From Lycorma delicatula (taxonomy: Eukaryota > Arthropoda > Insecta > Hemiptera > Fulgoridae): DNA of 64,000 nt. Location: positions 54,442,201-54,506,200 of the forward strand of contig NC_134463.1 of the NCBI RefSeq assembly GCF_047948215.1. The letters run 5' to 3'. The notes below the pieces were generated by a model. It made no database searches. It saw only the letters and a program-made list of their open reading frames with translations, and was not told the origin of the DNA. Position numbers and translations under genes: made by a program. Positions 1-13,900 of this stretch are shown here, piece after piece; positions within the stretch are counted from its first letter, which is position 1, and each line of letters begins with the position of its first letter.

Positions 1-173
1 AATAAACTTTTAAACAAAACTTTTAGACAATTTAATCTGAACAAAATAGTTTAAGATAAGTTGAATAAAACAAAGAAATATTCAAATTTTATTTAGAAAC
101 TGTACACTACTACATTTATCAGAAAAGTTCTTATTTAATATAAACAAAAAGCACGATCACTATTAACTGTATT

Positions 174-938
174 TTCAAAAAAGATTGGAGCCACAATGCA
201 CAGTCTACTCGTACCAATCCAGACTCCAATTTTTGATTTGTGTAAAGATTGTTTGTGAAATTCACAAAAGAGGTTATTGTCGACTACAGCCATATATTTT
301 GTGAATTAATGTTCCCTCCAAGATGAAACCACGCTTCATTTGTAGTGTGAAGGATATCTATGGAATTTTAGTCAATAATATTTAAATCATTGACAATAAC
401 TTTTGTCTTTTGGCATGATCTGTAGGTTTCATTTCTTGAACACACATTATTGAACACATTAGTCTGATATCTTTCTGCTTTGCTAACTTACACATTGACT
501 TTGATGGACTTTTAGCCATACCATCTGAAATATCAAGCAGCAGAAATATTCATTTAGTTTAAGTGGTTTTCCACTTCGATTAGAGTCTTCAACACAGCCT
601 GTTGCCTGAAACTTATCAATAAAAGTTTGAACTCATTGAACTGAGGAACAAGAGTATTTAGAAACTTTTCAGAAAACTTGTGCTTCATTAAATCGGTATA
701 CTTGTCATGTTCTCCAAAGATGTGTTCAACAAGAGAAATGTATTCCTCTGCCGAAAGAACAATTACATTTCTTGCGACTATTGATTCCAATAAATGAAAC
801 ATGAAACTAAACTGACATTTGATTTATTACTGAGCAACATAAAAAAAAACCCACAGGGTAACCAACTTAATGCCCAAAGAAGAGAATGCTCCACATAATT
901 CTAAAGCATACTGCACAGCAACTTTCCGAATATATATG
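174..938 (-). pseudogene. Tc1/mariner-type (DUF4817-like) transposase relic, left end not defined
   Basis: On the minus strand a frame at 802-554 starts with a helix-turn-helix-like segment (SAEEYISLVEHIF, then RQQAVLKTL near the normal 'FRxTGSV' position). Downstream, in other frames, come NEAWFHLGGNINSQN (about 345-300) and a stretch ending near 174. This order (HTH, then DEAWFHLxGxxNxQN before the catalytic core) is that of the DUF4817-containing Tc1/mariner transposases common in insects. Nucleotides 174-460 and 888-935 match the element at 61402-62310, including the terminal text 'aagcatactgcacag'. Stops and frameshifts make it non-functional. The catalytic C-terminal third is not visible and was lost or lies in unrelated sequence. 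Confidence 0.7.
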
Positions 939-2298
939 TATATACATATATATTTTCTTTTTTACTAAATTAAATATACTTATGAAAAGGAATTATTTTT
1001 ATCATATTTTATAAATACAAAAAAACCTATTTTTGCTTTGTATTTCAAAAATTATTATGAACTACTCCCAGTCTAACAATTTTTTGCATTGATCATGTCC
1101 ATTCTTCTCTAGCCACCTCATTCATTATCATTGATCTTCATTCAATTTAATATATATAAATCTACAAGTAATTTGCATCCTAAATTATATCTAGGATACT
1201 ACTAATTATACTCTTATTATACCTAGGTTTTGTATAATAGCAGTTAGAACAATTGATAACAATAATACCAGACCTTAAGCAAATGAAAAAAACAAACTAT
1301 ATGAGTTTATTTTATAAAAAAATAAAATTCTGTCCATAGTAGCTTGTTTTACCAGGACCTGCTTTTTATTTTATTTCCATTCATAGGTTACTCCTCAAAA
1401 AATTAAACCATTAACTTACTGTAAACAGAATTCCAAAGGTAACAGGTAAGCAAGTATTATTAAAAAAAGGTTTTTTCAAAAATCTACCCCAATCCATGAA
1501 TTAAAAAGGGGGGTATAAATTCTTCAAAAATATAAAAATTGTTGAAATAAGTTTTTATAATATGAGAAGTAAAGTAAAATGAACTATCCAAATCAATGAA
1601 AGTTACTACATTTCTATTGTATTAGAGCACACTCTTTTTTTTTACAGATTTCATTGTAATTTTTCATATTTTTATTCCATTCTCCTGTAATTAAGAGAAT
1701 AAATTATTTTTATTCTTGATTATGTTTCATCCTTTATTAAAAAATACATATATATAAAATTAAATAAGTAAACTGAATAAGAAAAGCAATAATAATTTGT
1801 TCATGGTTCAATGATGTTATAACCACATTTCTTTTGTGATAGATGAATGCAATTCAGTGAAAGGTGTTTTGTTCATTTCATTTTCTTGTACAGTTTTGTT
1901 GAGAAACAACACATCGGCTTTGTTCCAGTCATTTACTATTATTATTTTATTATTTCAATCTAGCATATAATGTTATTATTACTAATAATAAAATACATAA
2001 ACAAGTAAATTCCAATAACAGTTTAATGTTATTTTATCACATCTTGTTTTAAAAGCATCACGAATGTATAAATTATTTTTATTATAATTGTAGGTTATTA
2101 TTTCTTTATATTATATTATTCACTCCTAATACAATTTATTTAATTTATAATTATTGTTATGACACGATTATATTATAAATATACTCGCACATTGAAAATA
2201 GTAACTTATAAACTCTAACAATATTCTAAAATAAAAATTGTTGAAGTAAACTTCACCTCTTTTATCTAATATATATGCATGTACAGGTGTGTGCATGC

Positions 2299-2329
<31 letters not shown>

Positions 2330-5178
2330 CATACACACACATTGTATTTATACAAGAGGTTTTCATAAAATTCAACTGAAACCTCTCAAAATTAAACATC
2401 CAATGTCAACTGTGTCAAATTGCAAAAATATAGTTTTATGTTTTCACATATAAATTACAGACTTTATTAAATATTCTGAGAAGATTGAAATATTTACTGT
2501 AAATGTAAGTTCCCAGCTTTATCAAATATTTACTCATGTTTTATCGTAAATATATTTTACTCATATCATATTTAAATTAATCTTTTGCTTAAATGTTGTA
2601 TTATCAGAATAATTATTTTCTGTTTATTTCAAAGAAACATTGAAAGCAGCAATTTGAAATGCAGGATCATTTAATTTAACAAATTTATTAAATAATAAAA
2701 AAGAAGAAAAAAATGTGAATTGTTGCTTGAAATTTGTATGAGAGAATGGCCGGCCGGCCGGTCATTGTCAGCAATAAACTGTAATAAATTAAAAACATTG
2801 TATTGTAACTGAAATCATCACAATACAAATTGAACATCATAGTTCTATAATTTGAGTTATTTCTAGTATCTGTTAATAGTCACACAGAAATTGTTTTTTG
2901 CCATTTGCATTTATCAAATTAACACGCATGGATTTTTTAAGTCATCTAATGATGTTCCAATGTGCCCATGTAATGAAACAGTTCATAATTGTTTCTTAAT
3001 GTTGTACTTTATACATTGCTATAGTGTAAATTTATGTGAATTAGCAATATCTAGTTGAAAATAGATGGTTGAAATGGTTGAAATAGATTAAACTTTAATA
3101 TTTTAAAAATCTGCTTGATTAAGCCTGAGGTAAGTACTATAATGCCTTATAAGGATTCCTCTTATTAACTTCAATTCAGATAAGATCCCTTTACGCTACT
3201 ACCTGTCAGTTTAGTTTTGTATTTCTACTTTCCTTTCCTTTTTTTAAATAATGATTTCCCTTTACTCGATTTTGTTCTGTACTAATTTGTAATCTCTTGT
3301 ATTACGATATTCTTCAATCTTAATTATTAATTTAATGTATTCAAATTTTACATAATCAGCCTATGTACAGAGATTGTTTTATGCATTATTGTCAGTTAAA
3401 TCTAAGTAGTTACACGTTGAGTAGTACAGGGACAAAAAAATAACAATACTTTTGGAATAACTTAAAAGTATTTTTAGAATGAATAACATGATTCATGGAG
3501 AGTAAAACATATATTAGCCTTAAAAGGATTGAATAACTTGAATTATTACTATTTGATTTTTTTTAATTACACAATGATTTTATGACTACATTTCTTATTT
3601 AATAAATGTTTTTAATAGTGACAATAAAAGCAAGTTAATTATATCAATAATAACAGATATTCTTTTTTAACAAATAGCAGTTGTTGTATTATTATCAGTG
3701 CTACAATAAAAGAATATCAAAAAGCAAATAGGAAAACATGGAAACTACCTTCTCTTGCTGACAGATTAGAAACACAATAGAGTAAGAAACATTTGTTATT
3801 TGCGAGATATATTCATAATATATTCCTTATCTCATAAGATATTCCTTAAGTTGTGAATTTTGCATAAAACTATCAACAATAATTAATTGAATTACTGTCA
3901 TAAATTATTATAAAAATAATGCACACATACGATTGTAATTTTTCTTTGTTGTATTATGTACTTTGTACGATGTAATGTAAAAAGCATGTTATATGTAAGT
4001 AGATTATTAATTCTTAATGCAATTTAAAAAGAATTAATTACAGAAATTTTAATTAATAAAAACAGTAAAACCATTCATTCCTTAGGTTAATATTTTAGAA
4101 ATCACATCCATGATTTATCACTTTTTCTAATTTTTTAGTAAAAATGTAAAAACTGAAGTTATGACATTTAATTCAATGTGAAGGAACTTGACTACTCACT
4201 GTTGGTTTTGTAACACATACTCGTCTTTATTTCAGTATCTCATGGAACAAGATGAATGATTTTGGTCATAAATGCTTTAATAACTATTGTATATTTTTTC
4301 TGGAGACATATCATAGTATAAAATAATAGGCCAATTGTAAAACTGGAGTAAGTTTAAACAGAAAGAATACCTGTAAATTGGATTATCAATAATGTAATGA
4401 GTTTGCTAATGGAAATGTTTTGATATAGTGCTTACAAGTTTTGTTAATGTAAATTTTTCATCATTTCTGTGTGCATTATGAAAGAGACTTTTTTAAACTA
4501 TTAAGTATTATTAAGAATTTGTGCCTTGTAATAATTTCTCCTCTCCTAGTAAGAGCCCTACTGTGGCTTTATAACACTTTATTGGAGTTATTCAGCAAAC
4601 AATCAAGTCAGAGATGGAAATTTGGTAATGTTTTACACCAGAGGTTGAGCCCCTTTTTAATTCTACCTCTGGTGAATGTCATTTAATGTGACCTTGTGAG
4701 CTTATAAAAAGACTCAAAATTATTTATACAAATATAAAATACAATAATTTCAGTAAAAAAAGTTCCTTTCCATTCCCCTTTTTTTGTACATTAGAAAGCT
4801 AAGAATTGTTTACCTCAAGCTCAACAACTTGTTTCCTTGAGTTTGGTTCTTTGTTGTGGTTCTTTTTGCAGTAAATGTTTTTTTGGGTTTTTTTTGTGTT
4901 TTCTTTAAGTGAATTCATTACATTACTGAAATAAGGTACATATATAAAAAAATCATTGAATTTTTAAATAGAATAAATATGAGAAATGAGATTTTTTGTT
5001 ATAGTTTATACCTAAATTAGTAATAACTAAAAATAATTTCAATGAAAAAATATTATACACTTCAAATTCCAATCTTTTGGAAATTCTAAAATTCATTCAT
5101 CACCTGTTCTTAATGAAACACTGCACACAATTCTAATAATAAGATTTTTTCAAATAGATAGTTATATTACTTACAATA
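939..5178. other. AT-rich intergenic DNA without recognisable genes
   Basis: No reading frame here resembles a known protein and none is long. A small + frame at 4471-4686 (71 codons) is hydrophobic and has no recognised family, so I treat it as chance. The stretch contains a CA microsatellite at 2298-2340, a lone GC palindromic run at 2748-2761, and otherwise poly-A/T rich spacer. Confidence 0.6.
2298..2340. repeat. (CA)n microsatellite
   Basis: About 20 CA/TA dinucleotide units, interrupted by a few 'at' steps, following an alternating gtgtgtgcatgcac segment. Simple sequence repeat. Confidence 0.9.
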
Positions 5179-6098
5179 CTCTAGACCAGTGATTCTCAAT
5201 CTTTTTAGCTCCACAACCCTGAGAAAGTAAAAATAAATATGTAATAAATTTTTCACAACCTCCCAACCTCAACCCAATGAAATCTAGATATTTAGTTGCG
5301 TTGATAGCAACAGGTATGAACATGCATGTATGAAGTATACAAACTTGAGCAATTTACAGGTTCCTACTTATGTGTATCTGCTCTAATATTCACTATGAGA
5401 GCATGCATGTGATACGTTTGAACACATTGTGCTCTCAGCAGGATAAAAGGAGGCATAAGGGATTGCAGAATACTAGTTTTTTCTGATGCCTTTATTTAAG
5501 TTTTCATAATTGTAGTTTGGTAGAAAGTAACAGTAATTGAGGTTTCGGTTTTTAGTGCACGGTCAAACAGTGCATCTTATTTTTTTTTTCAATTAGATTC
5601 TTACGCAAAATTAATAAATTTGTGAAAAGATGAAGTGAGCCATCTACATCCAGTGAATCGATTGGTAAAAAGACAAGATTGTACAATAACATCCTGACCC
5701 AATAGGGAAAGACACCCTTCAACACCCCCTCTGTTCGAGCCCTTATGGGCTTTACTGGAGGTCATCTTTGAAACCTCATTTTTTGACATATTCCAGTCCA
5801 CCTTGGCCAGGATACCACCGAAGTGAATGCCATGAGTGACAGTTCCATCAATATACTACTATTTAATGAACTCAAAATAAAACTCATCTCACCGAGTCTT
5901 AAGCAAGACTGAAAATACCTAACTAAACAGAAGAATTGAAGTACGTACCCGTAAAAGGTAAAAGTGAGTTCAACACACAACACGAAACATAAAAATATTA
6001 CATGGAACAATAACAACACAGTAACATTGAAACAAAACAAAACAAAGGACAAGAACAACAACAAAAATAGAATAAAAGAGCAATTCAAGCACAGAGCT

Positions 6099-7419
6099 CT
6101 AGATCTCCTCAGTAATCCTTTCCTTTGCTAAGTACACTATAAAACTCTCTACTATTGTCCATTCGGCCCGGCTCCTCCAGTTTACACAGAGATCCAACGC
6201 CAACCCAATAAGATCAAGCCAACAGACGTTCTCCATACCCATTAACTCATACTTCAAGCACTCATAAAGAACTTGGTAGGTGTCGTCCAATTGTCCACAC
6301 TGAAGACACATCCCAGAATCTACCAGGCTGAATTTCTGCAGTCTGTCCCTAAAAGCACCATGGCCAGAAAGAAATTGCTTCACATATATATTAGGGTGCA
6401 CCTAAGAGGTGTCCCGCAAACCAACAAAAATTGGAGAGAGATCATGCATATAATGCCCACCATCTATCTCATCCCATCTGGCCTGCCATAAGGCATTTCT
6501 ATGTTCTTCAATTTCTCAAACTTTATCCGAAGTCAACTTACCGGACTTCTTAGCAACATACCACTGCTGCTTCTCAGACACAATCAAGTCTATTGGTTTC
6601 ACACCTGCAATCACTAAGACTGCCTCCCATGAAATATTATGGTAGTCACCTGTTACCGTTAATAATATTAGGCGTTGAGCCCTTAATAATATGTCTCGAT
6701 TACTTTTAGCCTATCCGCCCAAATGGGCGCCACATATAACATAATAGCCTTGCACACACCTTTATACAGAATACTCATGGTCTTACAGTTAAGACCCAAA
6801 GAAGGCATTGCAGGCCTCTCCACGATGTATTGAAAGTGCTTCTTAAATTGGAGTTTCTCATCAAGAAACACACCGAGGTACTTTTGAACCTGAACATACT
6901 TTATACGCTAGCCTGACATCGAACACGGACACACCGACTCATTGCTAAACGGCCTTTAGAAGCATCATCGTGGACTTTCCTGGGCTAAACATCATCTTGT
7001 GTTGATGACCGCACAGCTCAAGCATCCTGCAGCTCAAGTGGCTCAGAGTTCAACCTCCCTCCGCGAGCTTCCTTCGACCAGCAGGAGCCAATTGTCAGCA
7101 TAAGCCATGGTGCAACACCCGCTGGGCAACCTCAGCCACAGGAGAGAACCAAATTTTACCACCCACAGTAATGGACCCAATACGCTGTCCTGGGAACATC
7201 CCTTAGACAGCATCTTGCCAACTTCATGGCTGCCCTCGCGGAGCGCACATCCCAATGATTGAAGTAACTTTGCATAATTTGCAATTCACTTACAGTACAT
7301 TCTCTCTTTTGGAGTTGGTAAATAGCAGAAGGCCACCATAGATTATTAAATGCTCCGGAAATGTCTAGGAATATCCCCAGGACATATTGCGTCTCACTGA
7401 TTGTTACCACACTCATCAC
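6099..7419 (-). pseudogene. LINE reverse transcriptase (ORF2) remnant
   Basis: Minus-strand segments in order are: LGIFLDISGAFNNLWW (RT motif with the first catalytic Asp, about 7390), QDSVLGPLLW (about 7180), MAYADNWLLLVEG (the 'YADD' box changed to YADN, about 7110), the 'thumb' segment LDEKLQFKKHFQYIVERPA (6868-6810), and a C-terminal segment with CLQCGQLDDTYQVLYEC resembling the zinc-knuckle tail of R1-type LINEs (6310). They lie in different frames (7419-7156, 7255-7043, 6871-6683, 6401-6099), so the protein is broken. The YADD to YADN change would also remove a catalytic Asp. Confidence 0.75.
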
Positions 7420-8280
7420 ACAGAGTATGGCATCCTCTGTACCCTTTCCGGGACGAAACCCGTACTGATTCAGCAGACATAAGAATGTCCTTTCATTGTT
7501 TGTGTCCCAAGACCTATATACTACACCCCAGGGATCCCTGTTCCCCTGTTCATGAACAAAGGAATGCCAGGAGTCCAGACTTTACTTTATGAAAGTAATG
7601 ACACCTCAGAGTCCTGTATTCAGCAATAAGGATGGCTCGCTGTTACGGATCACCCTCACCCTCAAAAGCTCTGCGCAAATGACAAACTGCCCTCTTCATG
7701 TCAGACAGCTCCCTATTCCACCATGATGCAATCCTCTCTCGACCGGAACTTCAGGGAATTGAACTCTCAGCGGCATCAAGAAAAGCCGCTGATAAACCAA
7801 CTGCCAGATCATCCAAATGCAAGACCAGACTCCAATCTAAAATTCAGAGCCTGGTTGAAAGTAAATCAACAAATTTCTTCCATTCCGCATGCCTGTGCAG
7901 GAAACAACCCTGCTGAACCAAAACGTTACATCTGCGTCTGTCACTCAAGCCAACAGCAATCTCATAGACAATCAATCGACAATCGGTCTAGCAATCATCA
8001 ACTATCTTCCAATTACAAACATTGGCAGGGATAAACCTAACAACAGTAACATCGATGTTTGTTCCACCAAAGAATCGACACCTATCTACCATACCTGCAT
8101 AGGTGGGCAACTCACTAATTACCTTATATACCTGTAGATCATGCTGAGCCAAAAAGCTCTCTAATTATTTGCCAACATCAGTGAAACCGCAATGCCACAA
8201 GAGTGATTTAGAATCCACATCGACGACTAAATCCTTCTTCATATCTCGAACATTACGAATTCTCAGGTTCTGCCTATATA

Positions 8281-8878
8281 TCAAAGGACGACCTGAAACT
8301 CATCCTTCATATCCTTAGTTGTTTTAGTAGTTGCCCCATCCTTTAGCTTGACAAACACAATCTGTGGCTGCTTACAGGACAGACTGGCCTCCCACCTCCC
8401 TTTCAGAACCTCCGTGTAGTGTTTACACAGTGAAACCATGGTGGGGTGGAAACTATCTCCCTCACCACCTCTTCTCACCTCAGGTTTAATAGCCAATCTC
8501 TCATAGCCTTGAGCCAAGGCCTCATCAATGGTTTTGAGTTCTCTGAGTGCTCTGATCTTAGGGACTATCTTGCGTAGCACATTAGCCTTATCACATCACA
8601 TCTTTTGCTTCTCCAAACACTGAATTAAGAAGTTATATTTCTCTTCAAACGCCTGCACTAATGGGACCAAACCTCCAGCCCTCCCATTCAGAAAACTTCT
8701 CCATCATTAACTGACCAGTACACTTCCTAGCCCGTGAAGAACCAGAACCACTTGCTCACAACCCCTCATCCTCAGAAGCGGATAAAGAATTGTAGAGCCT
8801 AACCTCAATCGTCTCCATAATCTCTTCGCGAGGTTTAGCCGGCTTGGACTTATCCTTTTTTACTTCAGTTTCAGACAT
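8281..8878 (-). pseudogene. LINE ORF1 (gag-like) remnant
   Basis: A minus-strand start at 8878 reads MSETEVKKDKSKPAKPREE and stops after 40 codons (TGA at 8758-8756). A following 99-codon frame (8580-8281) is charged and lacks a recognised domain. By position it is the 5' ORF of the LINE whose reverse transcriptase lies at 6.1-7.4 kb. Small + strand frames at 7698-8137 are shadows of this region. Confidence 0.5.
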
Positions 8879-9481
8879 TTCCGAAATAATAAATGCAACA
8901 AAAACAGTAAACTAAACATTGGTAATTAATTAACACTAAACACAAAATAAACAAAAACAATGTTTGCTTACAAAGTACAAACATAAACACATAAAAGCAA
9001 TTGGTTAATAACAACCACATACACTGATGACATTGACTAACAGCAGACTACGTACAAATAAAGATAGTTGCTTTCATCAATAGCTGTTGAAAAGAAAATA
9101 ACAGCTAACTTAATAATAAATAAATGTCAGAAACTGAAGTAACACTAAACAATAAAAGCAAACAAAAATAAGCAAAACATAGTAGAAATGTTGGTTTCAC
9201 CCCTGGGTGTGCAGTTCAAAGGGAATTTAAACTACAAACCAAACTAGCCTAGATAGCCTGTCACGCTATCTACACAAATAAACATCAAACAAGACTAATA
9301 AAATACTCCAGAAGCCCTAAAACAAGTACAAAACGATAGACCAAGTCATAGTGAACACAATCAACTAACAAACCATAATATAACAAAGTTATACCAAATA
9401 ATTATCCAAGTAGCGGAGCCTAAACACAAACTCAACCTTTCCTACTCATGTTGCATGTTGAACTTATTGTACAATGACAGT

Positions 9482-10790
9482 TATTTAAATTATTGTTTTA
9501 CCTCACTGTATGGAAAGCCACAGTGCATTGTTTGCTTTCAAGTCCTCACCGATGAAAGCATGAAAAGCCATCAAAATTAATTCAACACTTGGAAACTAAA
9601 CATTCAGATCATAAAAGCAAATCCTTATAATTTTTTGAAAGAAAATTACTTTGAGAAATCAACACGTTTCTATTTTTAAATCAAACTATTCACGTAGCAT
9701 TAAGAATACTAAGATGCCCTAACCTCATACAATCACAGAAAACCTCATATTGCCTGCTTCAATTCATTATGGTCAGTGTTTTAATAGGCTTGGAAGAAGC
9801 AAAAAAATTCCACTTTCTAACTGTGTCTAACTTTGTGATACTGTGTCGTTAGTATTAAGGTGAATCGATGAAATAGCTGCCGATGTTGGCGATCAGATAA
9901 TTCAGCAAGTGAGTTCAAGAAAATATTTCAGTATTTAGTTTGATGAATTGACACATGTGGCAGACATTTCTCAGTTCTTTTGTTTTGTGAAATATGAATG
10001 CAGTAGGGACAGATCAATTAAAGAAAATATGTTGTTTTGAGAATCAATATCTAGTCATGCAACAGGACAATTTTTTTTATGTTTTTTTTATGAAGCTACT
10101 AAAAACTATTGCATAGATTGGACAAAATGTTGCTGTTGGCTTACTTAACTGATGTATTTTTGCATTTAAATGACTTGAATGTGAATTTACAAGGAAATGA
10201 TAGAAACATTTTATTAATGACAATGTTCATGCTTTCAATAAGAAGCTTGATACTTGTATGAGGATTCAGAGCAAAAATTTTGATTTGTTTCCACTCACTT
10301 TCAATTATATTGAGAAAAATTTTCATGAAAAAGATACTATTATTCACCACAGTTTGTATAGTATAAAGATGCATAAAAATTAAAAATTTTAATGAAATTT
10401 TAGTTGGCGGAGTATTTCCCGAAAGATAAAAACGATCTCTGAAAGAGATGGTTACTGAAACCATTTAGTGAAGACATTGTTGCAGCTGTTAAGTTACCAG
10501 TTGAGATTCATAACCAGCTCATCAAAATGTCTGCCAATAACCCGTTACAATTACAATTCACATCTGAAAGTTTAGATACATTTTGGCTTGCTCATTGAAA
10601 TAAATATGGAAATTTAGTCACAGAAACATGAAAATATTAATCCTTTCTTCTGTGAAAAGGTCTTACCTCTGTGAAAACGGTTGTCCATGTTTGCGTTAAA
10701 AACTAAATATTGGAATCGTCTTTTGAAAACAATTTACTCTTGTAAGTATCTAACATAGATTCACGTACGGAGAAATTTTCAAATGAAAAA
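9482..10790 (+). pseudogene. hAT transposase remnant with BED-type zinc finger (ZBED5-like)
   Basis: Frames on the + strand, broken by many stops, keep the family order. First comes a BED-finger half (GKPQCIVCFQVLTDESMK at about 9524-9580). Next is a segment like 'IAADVxDQIIQxV..FSIxxDExTHVADISQ' near 9870-9970. Then LAYLTDVFLHLNDLNVNLQG (10138-10197) appears, and finally YLCENG near 10670, which fits the C-terminal dimerisation region ('TYLCExGFS'). The catalytic acidic residues cannot be assigned with confidence because the frame is lost between blocks. This order matches ZBED5/FAM200-like hAT transposases. No full-length product is possible. Confidence 0.75.
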
Positions 10791-10945
10791 CAAACAACCA
10801 CCTCATTAATTTATTTTCTTTATATGTATATACTTATAAATGTTAGTAAAATGTTTATAATAAAGACTTCATTATTGTTTGCTTGAAAGTTGTAGGCTAA
10901 TCTTGTGACCCCCCCCCCCCATGGTTGGGAAATACTGCTCTAAAC

Positions 10946-13900
10946 AATCAATAGACAATATATGCATGTATGATAATTAAGTTTAATAATTATAGGATAT
11001 GTATGCCAACGCTGAATTTAAAAAAAAAAATTAAATTATGCATTAAATAATGCACAATTGGCTTTGAACCTCACTCATATTGTTTTACATAGAAATATCT
11101 GTACTAAAACCCTTATGTCATATCCATTGAAATACTTATTTCTTCCTCAACTGTGTAAATCATATACATTATTACTTTTCATATACATATTGAATCTATA
11201 TATTTTTTGATTTGAATAACAATAATTAATTATTAACAAATTTATTTTTAGCAAGACCCAATCATAGTTTGGTAGTTGATCCTGCTCAGAGATGACCAAT
11301 CACGACTCCAGACTAGTTTCCAGACATTAGTCTAAATTATGAGTATTCAGACATAAAATCATTGATATTAGAATCCAGTTTTAGTAAAACCAGCATTGAA
11401 TTGGAAGCATGAACAGAGTAGTTGTCAGTAGTCATAACTGTTTATAAATAATGCTAAAGATTGTGCACCATTGTTTGTAGTTTATATACATGAATCATGT
11501 AGAACAGTATAGTAAATTAAAAATTACAACATACCGTGCATTAATATTTAGATGTCAATCTCTGCTAAACAGTCACTTATTTGTTAAACATAAAAAATCT
11601 TCCTCAATCAAACTAGAAAACAAAATAGATTTTATGTAACTCCTCTTAATAATTCACCATAAAAGAAAGAACCTTTATGCTTTAACTGCATTTTGTAACA
11701 AATTACTTGATTTTAAAATAATTTAAATGATCTTCCCACTAATTAATTAAAATAAAATATTTTTCTTTTACAAAAACAATATTAATATTTCACTTTCAAA
11801 AAATAGTAATAATAAACCTGAATTTCCTGCATTTTTAATTGTTTTCATTAACAACATCTACATTATTACAATTTTGTGTTTATTTTATATATATTTAGTG
11901 CCTTTACCATCTACCTAATATTCAAAGTTACAATTTTATATATTTATTCAAGTGTTGATGTATAATTAAACCACTTCTATTTTTGTATTTTATAATTTAT
12001 TTATTTTGCAAGCTATTGTGACCAAAGTTTACTATTTTTTCCTGTGTTTGATCTGTTTGGACAAATGCAGAAGCAGACCCTTCTTCCATCCATCAAGTCA
12101 AGCATCTACCCATTGCAAATATAATGTGCATAAGATATTTTGTATTGATTAGAATAAAATATTGACTTACCATTTCAAGTTGATATAGCTTTTATACACA
12201 TATATAATTTAATTTTATTTAAATGAAATATAATTTTGTTTTGTACCGCAAACTACCAATTTAGTTAAATATCAATGCAGTTTCTAACAATTATAGTATT
12301 GTACATATTAGTTATTACCACTTTATATACAAGTTACTTAAGTCAAGGCAGTGAACTTGATACACCATGATGTATTTTAAGCAGATTTATACTTTGACCT
12401 TACTAAATAATTTAAATACATATTAGAAAATCGTGTAACTGGAAAATAAAACCTTATCTTAATTATTGTGTTTAGTAATAAAATTGAATTTTGATATTTT
12501 GAAAGATAAATACAATTAATTATATGATATAATTTTAATTATTTGCTTATTTCAGCAATTATAGTATCCTTGAAGTAGTAATGGCATTAAATCACATATA
12601 AACTATGGACTATTTTTAATTTATATCGATTGTACTTTATTATAATACGATATACAATATAGTTTAATCACATTTAGGAGCAAATTTTATTGGACAGGAT
12701 ATAATAAACTAGTCAAGTAACCTTTTAAGTTTTTGGCTGAGAGCCAATTTTATAATTCATCACGATTTATTTTATTTACATTTTTATAATTTAAAAATAA
12801 GACTTAAAATAAAGTAAAAATACAATTTTGAATAACCTGTAAGACTTTTTTGATTTATGTTGTAAAAGAATTTTCATGGAATTTATTCCAACTGTAATTT
12901 TTTATATAATTTAATTTTATTTATAACAAATAGTATTTTCCTTGATATCAAATTCATGTTCATTTTTTTTACGGATTAGAGTTTATTTGGAAAGCCGCAT
13001 TCCGTGCTTTCAAAAATTAGGATTTTATGGTTTTATTGGTTTTTAATTGGTGAATTTTATATTTTTCTTATTATCATAAATCAAAAATAAATAAATTGTC
13101 TCAATCTTTAAAATAAAAATATACCAGCAATCAATTTTTACTTTCCCGGCTGTAGCAGCTGTAGCTATAATGGGAAAGTACTAAAAACGATTAAATTTTT
13201 TTTTTAAATTAGTATTTTTAAATTTTATCCCTATAGGGGATATTTTTAAAAAATAGATTTTAATAAACAATAAATAATCACAAAACTTTTTTATTCCTAT
13301 GCTCCCAAGTACAAAAAATCTTTTTTTTGTCAGATGGACATTTGTGCATTTGTACCTATGCCTATGTACATAAATATATATGTTGACATGTATTTGGTCT
13401 TAGAACTCTGGACCCAATAAATTGATTTTCTTCAAACTTGATAGATGGGTAGTACCTTCTGGAAAAGAATGAATTAAACTTTTTGCAAAAATTGGCGAAA
13501 GGTGTGAAGGTAGTTCAGTCGAAATAAAATTTCTAACTTTTACTGGGGCATTTTAGCAAAAACCTTTCTTACAACAGTTGAGATTTTTTTTATCAAGATC
13601 ACAAATTATTACTAAAAAGCTTTATTTAAAAATCACCACTTCCCCAAAAAATGATTTTAAATATTTTTATTTTTTTACCTATACCTTGCTTCAGAAAATA
13701 AGTTAGCGAGAGTTTTTTGAGCTTAATTTTTTTTTTATCAATAGGCTTTCAAACCAATATAAAAATCTTTTGCTCATCTCATTTCAATGATCAGGAGTAA
13801 TAAAAAATATTTTTTTTAATTATAAAAAGAATTTTTTTAAATTTGTTTTAGTTTTAAATCATCTTGTAAGATATCCATTGCATTCTATTTTTTATTTATT

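Larger units (their letters stand above)
5580..9455 (-). mobile_element. R1-clade-like non-LTR retrotransposon (LINE), antisense insertion in the hAT element
   Basis: The 3' end is a T-run at 5580-5589, a poly(A) tail on the minus strand. Reading upward on the minus strand there is a CCHC-like/tail segment, reverse transcriptase blocks, then an ORF1 start near 8878. The 5' boundary near 9455 is set only by where hAT-like sequence resumes. Composition is distinctly more GC- and CpG-rich than the flanks, consistent with a relatively young foreign insert, yet many stops and frameshifts are present. No clear target duplication was found. Confidence 0.7.
5187..10937 (+). mobile_element. hAT-superfamily DNA transposon (ZBED5-like), split by a LINE
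   Basis: The left end reads CAGTGATTCTCAATC and the right end, reverse-complemented, reads CAGTATTTCCCAACC. These are typical hAT termini of the CAGTG..TCTCAA kind. They are flanked by an 8-bp target duplication, ctctagac (5179-5186) and ctctaaac (10938-10945), with one mismatch. The interior right half encodes hAT transposase remains (separate entry). The interior left half stops at 5579, where an antisense LINE begins. A run of 12 C lies just inside the right end (10909-10920). Removing the LINE leaves roughly 1.9 kb, shorter than an intact element, so deletions have also occurred. Confidence 0.8.

Noticed and set aside
7401..8137. Several + strand open frames of 60-100 codons
   Set aside because: They run antisense to the GC-richer LINE and have no family resemblance, so they are shadows of the minus-strand ORF1/ORF2 remains.
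10909..10920. Poly-C run as a functional element
   Set aside because: It lies just inside the hAT end and is more simply a slippage product.
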